DNA of 64,000 nucleotides from Okapia johnstoni (taxonomy: Eukaryota; Chordata; Mammalia; Artiodactyla; Giraffidae). The translations under genes were made by a program, and so were the position numbers. The stretch is taken from assembly GCA_024291935.2 (NCBI GenBank), contig CM044309.1, positions 99,473,628 to 99,537,627 of the forward strand, read 5' to 3'. The notes beneath the pieces were generated by a model. It did not search any database. It was not told the origin of the DNA and saw only the letters and a list, made by a program, of their open reading frames with translations. Shown one piece after another: positions 56,434 to 64,000 of this stretch. Positions within the stretch are counted from its first letter, which is position 1; each line of letters opens with the position of its first letter.

Positions 56434-59400
56434 ATCAGTGGGAAAGGAACAGAGTCAGTCAAAAGTGTAGCCTCAGGTTTTATTGAAAAGGAAGGATTAA
56501 AATAGAATATATATATATATATTTTAATTCATGAGAACTGCCTACATCTTGAGGAATGACTTGGGGACATGACTTGCTGATCTGAGGTGGTAATTTGGAA
56601 GGTAATGTTCTTTACCATTGGTGAGAGTAGTAATTTCAAGAGTACTCTAACTTTGTTTTGTATTTCTAAGCTGCCTGACTCACTCAGTTTTGGGTTTCCT
56701 GGTTCATGATGTGATCATCATTCCATATGGTGCTATTATCTTCCAGCTCATATTTTCATCAACCAGCACTGGCTTGTTGCCCATTTAATGATGCAGACAT
56801 TCAAATTCATGGATGGCAGTTTCTGATGTTAAAACACCATTGCAAATTTACCTAAGGAAAATGAGTAAAAGAGCATTTTTGCATTCAGAGTAAAATGAGT
56901 CTTTATGCTAAGGAAGAATTCTTCATCTCCTCAGTACCCATACCATATAAAAACATCACCCAATTATAAGACTATCTAAAAATAAGAACTTTAGACTCCT
57001 ACTACAAATTTAGCCTACTATGAATTGAATTAAAATTTGGAAGAATGTATTTTAACTCCAACCATGAGTGTTAGGCTTACCCAACTGCCACAAACCTCTT
57101 GTTTGTCAAAATGATTCATTTCAGAATAAACAAGCACCTGTTTTCTCAGGTATCCAAGAGCTCCCCCCCCAACTCTCATTTTTTTAAGCCTCGAAACTGA
57201 ATTCTCTTAAGTCCATCCGTGATCTTCATACTTTAAACATCTGACACGGGCTAGATGACCTTCGTAAGTGGCAATGGCAAAATCTAACACATGAGTTTAG
57301 TTATTTTTGTGGCTTAATGAAAATCCAGAACTATAGCAAGCCAAGACACTCAGTCACTGAGCAGAATTTTAAACCTGGGTAAGAAGTCCATGAATCTCAA
57401 GATAAGCAGCCTAGATGGAGTCCTGGAGCAATGTGACGGTTGCTCTTTGTCTTTGAAACAATTACGGAGCAGTGCTGCTGTTAGCATCCTTTCCAGATGA
57501 AGGTTGCCCAAAATTTTTTGGCAGGCTGTTGAGATATTCTGATGATTTCTCAGTGGGTGCCTTTTCAGACAGGTGAATATGGTTTCTGTAAATTTGCTTC
57601 CTAGCTTAGCTTTCTCATTACTTCCATCTAGGAGTTAGACTTTTTCACACAGTAGGTTGCATTACTTGCATGTGTTAATGCTGGCTGTGGTTCCTTTGTG
57701 GCACTGAAAATAGATTCTTACCACTTGGTTGAATCTCTGCTTCAACTGTTTGCTATAGCTGGTCAATATCCAAGACTGCTAGAAAGGGGAGACCATAACT
57801 GAAGGAGTAGCCATAAAGTAAATATTTTGTTTTCTTCTGAAGCCGACAACTACCCTTGTTTACTTAAATAATTAGGTCCAGATGTTTTACAAATGACCAT
57901 CTTCAAAAGCAAGTTAATGGTAAAAAATAAAGGCTCATATATCTTGATCTGAATTGGCTGTTATTTTTTTTCTGTTTTTATAGTGTTGTTAATAGCTCAG
58001 ATCCCATAATAAAAATCTGTAGGTTTTATTTATGATTCAGTATCATGCTTCTAGATATTTCCAGATGCTTAAATGACTTGCTGAATATAAAATAATATAT
58101 GATTATTTGTCAGTACTGTGAAAAATCTAAATACTTGTCCCTGGAAGATACATACATGGGCAGGAATAATATCTTTGTTTCTTATTGGTCAGCTGCTATA
58201 TCATCTGAAGGCTAAAATTAAACCTAGTGCCTGGGAGAAGGAACTGGTACCAGTTCTTAATTTCTGCCTATAGCACAGATTTGCTGGAATAACTGATATT
58301 GATCACAAATCTGCTATGCCTCCTTTCCTTTTCTCTGCATGGCAAGCACCATCCTTTCCCTGCAGGTCAGCTACAGATTTAATTAGGGCTGGGGAAGTAG
58401 CTGGATGCTTGGCCTGGAGTCACTGGGCAAATAAGAACTTCAGTTTATCCATCAGATACACCAACCAGAAAGTCAAGTGGCATCATTTTACTCTTTCACC
58501 TTTGCCTCAAGCTTCTACCATCTAAATTTCAAAAGCTCTTATTGAACGGGGCAGGGGGCGGGGGGAGTGGTGGTGGAAGAAAAATGCCTCTTTCTTTAAG
58601 AAGTCTATAGGACTGCTCATTGTGTATATGGATGTAATTTGCTCTCCAAGGTCATAGTCCAACATCTTGGAGTGACTGTCTAGTGAATGAGAGGGACCAC
58701 CATAGATAATAAATTCTTTTAGAATATAAACAAATGATGTATGTGTGTGTGTGGGGGGGGGGGTGCAGTCGTGGATGTGGGTTTTTCACAGCTCTGTGAG
58801 CTGAATGCACCATGACAAAGATTACTTAGCAGTCCGTGATGATGATCTCTCTGTGTAGTGGTCAAGAACATTTCATGTATCATTTATAAACACCGTGCTG
58901 TGATGTCACCATATCATTCCCCAAAGCAGATGAAGCATAAAGAAACACAAAGAGACAGGCTCACTTTCTCTTCTTGGGGACTGTCATTCCTGCGTCACAT
59001 AAATTCTGGGTGGAATGAGACGGTGCCCCTCCCGATGGAGGAGAGAATGAGTCAGCGGTTGGGTGCTTAATGCTCCATTGTGCAGCTGATGCATTTCACA
59101 GTTCTAACCCGAGTCACACTCAGAATAGTTTCTCCTTCCACTCTTCTAGAAGAAAAACATGCAGGCAGGAGTTTTTGTGTTTCCAAAAATGTGCTGAGGG
59201 TGAATTCCGAGGGTGAATACTGCCTTGTCTTCTTTCTTGTTAAATTTGTGGACGTGATTCAGCAGCCTTTTCTCCAGGGTCTGTCTCTCTGTGTCATTTG
59301 GGGTTCCCATCTGAGGTCTCTCCACTGACATCTCAGAGTGCAATTATTTCAAGTCTGCAGATCATTGCATATATTTCCTTCAAATGCCAAGCCTCATGCT

Positions 59401-59857
59401 AACCTTTTTGTCCAGTGTCAGTCCTTTTCCTGTGAGAATCATGCTTTGTTGCTTGCTTCCAAGATTTAAAATAACCAAGAGCTAATTTTTTTCCTTTTCT
59501 TTGCTCTCTGAAACTTTCCTTTCCAAATCATCTCATGTGCTCCCTAGCACTCTAAGTTACTTTCTAATCTGTAGGCTTTTTATTGACCTTTAGGTTCAGT
59601 GGTTGCTGTTCATACCAAGAATCAAACATCTCTTTATATTAATTCTGCCAGAGTGAACAGCTCATGTTAAAATACGTAGTCAATATGAAATGATGTAGGT
59701 TTGAAAGGGAATATCAGTGTGGTCAGATGAGGTCTCCATGGCTCCAAAGTACCATTTTGCTGTGGTATAACCATGGCCTACACACTTACCTCCTTATTAT
59801 GTTGTTCCATGTTTTATAGAATTGGAAGGGCTGACTCATGCTAATCAATCATGTAAC
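56434..59857. other. No gene recognised; G-rich motifs
   Basis: Over 3 kb with no named repeat. A G-rich run lies at 58548-58575 and a TG run followed by G11 near 58741-58763. A TA run lies near 56505-56521 and C9 near 57163-57171. Short + frames at 58316-59328 are unremarkable. Confidence 0.45.
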
Positions 59858-59864
59858 ACTAAAG

Positions 59865-59997
59865 GGTATGCTCAGTAGTTCAGTTGTGTCTAACTCTTTG
59901 CGACCCCATGGGCTGTACAGCCCACCAGGATCCTCTGTCCACAGGATTTTTCAGGCAAGAATACTGCAATGAGTTGCCATTTCCTCCTCCAGGGGGT
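59865..59997 (-). mobile_element. 5'-truncated Bov-tA SINE
   Basis: Reversed BovB-derived part only ('gtgtctaactctttgcgacc' to 'cctcctccaggggg'). The tRNA head is missing. ACTAAAG at 59858-59864 and 59998-60004 is a short target duplication. Confidence 0.9.
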
Positions 59998-60004
59998 ACT
60001 AAAG

Positions 60005-61430
60005 TAACAAGCCATAAGAAGTGCTTAGAATGGGGAGATGAGTACAATGTATCAGAATCCCTGATAAGTGAATTTACCTACAGTCACTTGGTGAAGAGGG
60101 CAGCCTTGAGGCATAGCTGGTTTGAACCTCTTGGATTGTCCTCATTATAGATGTCATCACTGTAGGAACCAAAAAGTGTCTGTCTTTTACGGGACTTGAT
60201 ATACAAGGTCAACTTCAGGCTCCTGGTCTTTCTGCTCTGTTCTTTAGGCTGACTGTCCTCCTGTTCAGTTTTTCTCCAAACTGATTGTTATGTTCCTGCT
60301 TTAAAAATTATAAACGTCTTTCAAATCTGCTTTCCTGCTATTCCATTTCAGACCCTCTGACTTCTTGAGAAATTTAGAGAGAACCTCCTGAGTTAAATCC
60401 TACGTACTCCTGTGCAATGTATATGGAATACTGAATATTCCATACCTGGGTGTCTGGGTAGGTGGTTGATCATTTTTTTATGTCCCTACAGTCCACCAAT
60501 ATATAATAGAATACTTATTATAACAATTCTCTTTTCATATGCAGATTGACAAAATTTACATGACTTTCAACCAATTTCTCCATAAATAGTTTATTGTAAA
60601 ACAGCAAAATGCAAGTATTTTATACAAATACTCAACAGTAGTGAAATTGGGGAGTATAAAAGCTCAGTTTTAAATATGTAAATCAGTCATTAATCGTTAA
60701 ATAACCTTGTGTTGTTGGAGAATGCCCTCCACTCTATCCTGACTGTTAACTGTTTAGTGGAAATCTATACTGATGAGGAATTTGCTGTTTCATGGAAGAA
60801 TCCAACTTCCATGGTGACTGAAGACTGTTAGAAAATACTTCCTTCTCACTGAAGTTATTGGTGAACATTTGATTCTTATGAGTAGTTTTCCATGCCTTGC
60901 ATGATCATTCTCTTCCTTTCAACCACCTTTTTAGTTTTTCCAATGTTTTTAAATGTTAATGGTAGAATTGAACAAGTATTATACATAATTTGGTCTGGAG
61001 GTGCCATGTTTGCTTTCAAGACTACAGCACTTTTTAATGCTTTTTAGCATCATACTGTTGGCTCATAACAAGACTAGGAAGAACTAAAACCCAATTACTT
61101 TGAACAAATCCCAATGACAAACCAAGTCTCCATATCCTGTGATAGTACCAACAATTCCTTTGATTCTAAGTATAGAACTTTCCATGTATGCTAATTACGT
61201 CATTTTGTTGTGTGAGTTTGGACTTTCATTCCCTTAAGTTTCTTTTTAATTCTTATTTCATTGTGCAGTGTATTTATCCCGGATATTGTCATGAGAAAAA
61301 AAAAAAACCAAAACAAAACCAAGAACCCCCAGCCATGCCTTGCATATCTCCATATAAGAGATACACAATGATAGAAAATATATTCTTAAAGACCAAATAG
61401 AAGATACAATGTCATAACATAGGGTTTTAT
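60005..61430. other. No gene recognised; A12 run near 61296
   Basis: AT-rich with an A-rich patch near 61294-61325. No landmark otherwise. Confidence 0.5.
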
Positions 61431-61790
61431 TTCATTAATTCACTTAAATGCTCACAGAAACCTAGACCATGCCAGACACTGTGTTAGGCCTTATGAATAA
61501 TTAAAGCCTTAGCTTTTGTGAAGCTGATGTTTTAGTGAAAGAGATGGAGTATAAACAGAATGTGGTAGAAGGTAAACATGGGTAAGTTAGAGAAAGTTAA
61601 GGTTGAATAGGTGGCCATCTACTTTAGAGATAGTTGCTGAATAGGTGGTCTTTTAAACTAATGCCTTAAGTTTAGAAGAATTCAACTATTCAAAGAGCTG
61701 AGAGAACATTTCAGGCCAAAGGGAACAGCAGATACAGGAAGGAATGACTTTGGTTAAGAGCAGGTGGTCTCCAGCATGAAGTTTCGATTA
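61431..61790 (+). mobile_element. Ancient L1M-like fragment
   Basis: 'gaccatgccagacactgtgt', 'gaagctgatgttttagtg', 'ggccaaagggaacagcagat' follow the same ancient family as 8290-9480, in forward order. Confidence 0.6.
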
Positions 61791-61823
61791 CTTTTTTTTC
61801 TTTCTGAATTACCAATTGATTTT

Positions 61824-62086
61824 TAAAAATTTCTGTTTATTTATGCACGGAGTCTTCAATGCTGCCTGCAAGCTCCTCTCTAGTTGTAGTGTGTGAGTGT
61901 CTCATTGCAGTGGCTTCTCTTGTTGTGGAGCACAGGCTCTAGGGGATGTGGGCTCAGTAGTTGTGGCACTTAGTTGGGCTTAGTTGCTCTGCAGCATGTG
62001 GGATCTTCCCTAGATCAGGGATCAAACCCACTTCCTCTCCTGCTTTGGCCGGTGGATTCTTAACCACTGGATGACCAGGGAAGTCC
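61824..62086 (-). mobile_element. CHR-1-like SINE with target duplication
   Basis: Reversed CHR: 'gcagtggcttctcttgttgt', 'gtagttgtggcacttagttg', 'gggatcaaaccc', 'ggatgaccagggaagtcc'. TACCAATTGATTTT (61810-61823) and TACCAATTGCTTTT (62087-62100) form a 14-bp duplication with one mismatch. Confidence 0.94.
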
Positions 62087-62100
62087 TACCAATTGCTTTT

Positions 62101-62785
62101 GAATAAGCTTGTTTAATTAGTATGGTTAAATGAATTGTTTATTATTATCCAATGCATATTTCTCCATGGTATTAATGAGAATATCACAAGAAACTATCAG
62201 ATATATTGAAAAAATCTTATTTTATTCTGTACTTCTTTTCCTGATGTATGATTCCAAATGAACAGAAATCCTTTGGAATTTGTTCCTAGTAAACTGTGGT
62301 GACTTGCTTGGTCAGGTCTTCTAAACCACTTGTTCTTGGATCCTTTATAGAATTTATCAGGAGTCTGAGTCAAGTGAAACAGTCAATAATTTCTAAAATG
62401 TATGTTTTTAAAACTTGGTTCAAGATGTTTTGCATCTTCAGTCTATTCAGATTTCTTCTTTTCCCCCAATTGTGCAAAGATAATCACAAATAGTTCTTGA
62501 TCAAACTTAGGAGATGGTTCAATACTTGGAAATCTAATTCATTCTGTTTCGAGTAATTAGATTTTCTTGCACACTAGAAATATATCAGGATTTGTTCTGG
62601 TTCATTATGCTTTAAGTTTGGAGGCACTTTACTTAATAAAGAAAAAGGAATCTGAATAGTATAAAACTGCTCTGTCCCCTCTTTCTTATCTAGAAGTTTT
62701 GCTTCATGTGTGATGGTTTGCTTCATGACTGTCAGGCCTGGGCCAACTCTCTCTATTTTGCTTTAAGCATAGCTAACCAATTATA
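62101..62785. other. No gene recognised
   Basis: AT-rich, no landmark. Confidence 0.5.
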
Positions 62786-63002
62786 GCTTCTCTGGTGACT
62801 CACTATGATGGTGAAGAATCTACCTGCAATGCAGGAGACACAGGTTTGATCTCTGAGTTAGGAAGATTCCCTGGAGAAGGAAAGTGGCAATCCACTCCCA
62901 ATATTCTTGCCTGGGAAATTCCATGGACAGAGGAGCCTGGCAGACTACAGTCCATGGGGTTGCAAAGAGTCGGACATAACTTAGCAACTAAACAACAACA
63001 AG
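62786..63002 (+). mobile_element. Bov-tA SINE
   Basis: Forward copy from 'agcttctctggtgactcac' to 'actaaacaacaacaag'. A small insertion lies in the head ('actatgatggtgaag'). Confidence 0.93.
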
Positions 63003-64000
63003 GGCCTTTATAGAGAGTAGATTGGAACTCGCAGCAAAGCAGTGGTCACCGTGGTCTTGACATCACGCCCATGACTTCCAGGACCCGGAGAGAACAGTGT
63101 GGTACAGGATCCAGAGGTTTGTTTCTCCAAGTGTTTCCTTTGTCACTCTTTAAAAGTCTTCCTAGATATGTAGACTAAACAGGGCTTTATAGGAAGGAAA
63201 GTCCACACCCCAGAGAATTCCAACACTCAGAAGTACCTCAAGGACTCTTACAATTGAGGAGTGGCTCTTTTGGACACTTCTCCATGCCAAGCTATCCCTG
63301 GCAGTAGGCCAACATTTGAAACTGATGAGAAAAATACCAGAAAACTCACAAAAGTCACCACCAAACATAAGTCCTCTTAAAGGTAGCAATTAGCACTTTT
63401 TGAACAGAAATATTTTATTTGAGCAAGCAGTATTCCTAAATTAATTCCCAGATTATTTGTCTTCAGAAAACCACAAGGAAAATATACTATTCACTTTCTT
63501 TGCCTGCTTCTGCTGGCAAGTACAACTAGTAATATGGAGAAACTAAAAGGAGAGAAAGGGCATAGTACTTGATTTTCAAAGCAGAGGAAAGGGCCGGTGG
63601 TGACCTAAGTGTTGAATTTATCTCATAGGTAACCATAGGAGCCAGCACTTACTTGGCTGACTGTTCACAGTCAGTTCTAGGTTCGATTCAAGAGTGCATA
63701 TTCTTTCTTACCTTTGTGGTTTACATCTTAATGAAGTAAATCTACAATACAAATCTTAAAAAATTAGAATGTCTATGGTATCTCATTAAAAGGTAAGAAT
63801 GAAGATGGCCCTGAGTCACTTAGATTGTCTGATGCCCAGTTTTCTCATTTGCAAAATGAGGAGATGTCATCTCTGAAACTCTTTGTAGCTACAATATCTG
63901 TGATTGTTAAGAAAATTGTCTTACTCCTGAATAGAAAGTTTGATCTTCTTTGTGGAGACTGAAAAAGAGCTGTGATCTTTCTTTTTCATTCTTTAGCAAT
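63003..64000. other. No gene recognised to window end
   Basis: The - frame at 63162-63389 has no family features. A weak reversed-'acttcttt'/MIR-like phrase ('ttttctcatttgcaaaatga') near 63839-63860 may be a MIR scrap. Confidence 0.45.

Overview
The window looks like ordinary repeat-rich nuclear DNA of a ruminant, most likely a bovid. The diagnostic signs are about 20 tRNA-Glu-derived Bov-tA/Bov-A SINEs, four BovB (RTE-type) LINE copies, five CHR-type SINEs and bovine-like L1 3' ends. All lie over an older mammalian layer of MIR, MER5A-like, MLT1-like and L1M-like fragments. I recognise no complete protein-coding gene, no tRNA or rRNA gene and no CRISPR. Nearly every long open frame is a transposon frame or its antisense shadow. 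Repeat family names come from remembered consensus features, not from a database search.

Layout. 1-12 kb: AT-rich sequence with a (CA)n microsatellite at 1456-1521, a CHR SINE at 4.3 kb and a layered nest at 8.3-9.5 kb. In that nest two L1 3' ends and a SINE interrupt one ancient element. 12.4-12.9 kb: the least repeat-like part of the window, a small CpG island with three tandem CTCGCGAG-type units, a TATA-like box, a good-context ATG and a consensus splice donor. This is the best candidate for a real promoter and first exon. 13-17 kb: MIR split by a SINE, unique DNA and an MLT1-like LTR. 17.9-19.8 kb: BovB whose 5' part is inverted. 20.8-28.2 kb: MIR, MER5A-like, CHR and many Bov-tA copies, including an inverted pair at 27.7-28.15 kb. 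29.3-30.2 kb: a MER5A-like element split by an LTR that is itself split by a CHR SINE. 30.5-35.8 kb: mostly unrecognised DNA. 35.8-37.2 kb: 5'-truncated bovine-type L1. 38.7-45.4 kb: old L1 pieces, a second copy of the LTR family, an unassigned repeat pair and a twin-primed L1 inside a MIR. 45.6-46.3 kb: three Bov-tA copies in a row. 46.3-47.9 kb: a GC-richer unique block. 47.9-52.3 kb: BovB, L1, L1 and BovB in close succession; the first BovB keeps a 350-codon reverse-transcriptase frame. 52.7-64 kb: MLT1, MIR, SINEs and long stretches with nothing recognised.

The open frames inside LINEs are decayed parts of reverse transcriptases. The SINEs share the BovB 3' end and are known to depend on BovB machinery. 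Target-site duplications are visible by eye for many insertions, so the order of nested events can be read directly. Apart from the 12.6 kb candidate promoter/exon, the window reads as intergenic or intronic DNA.
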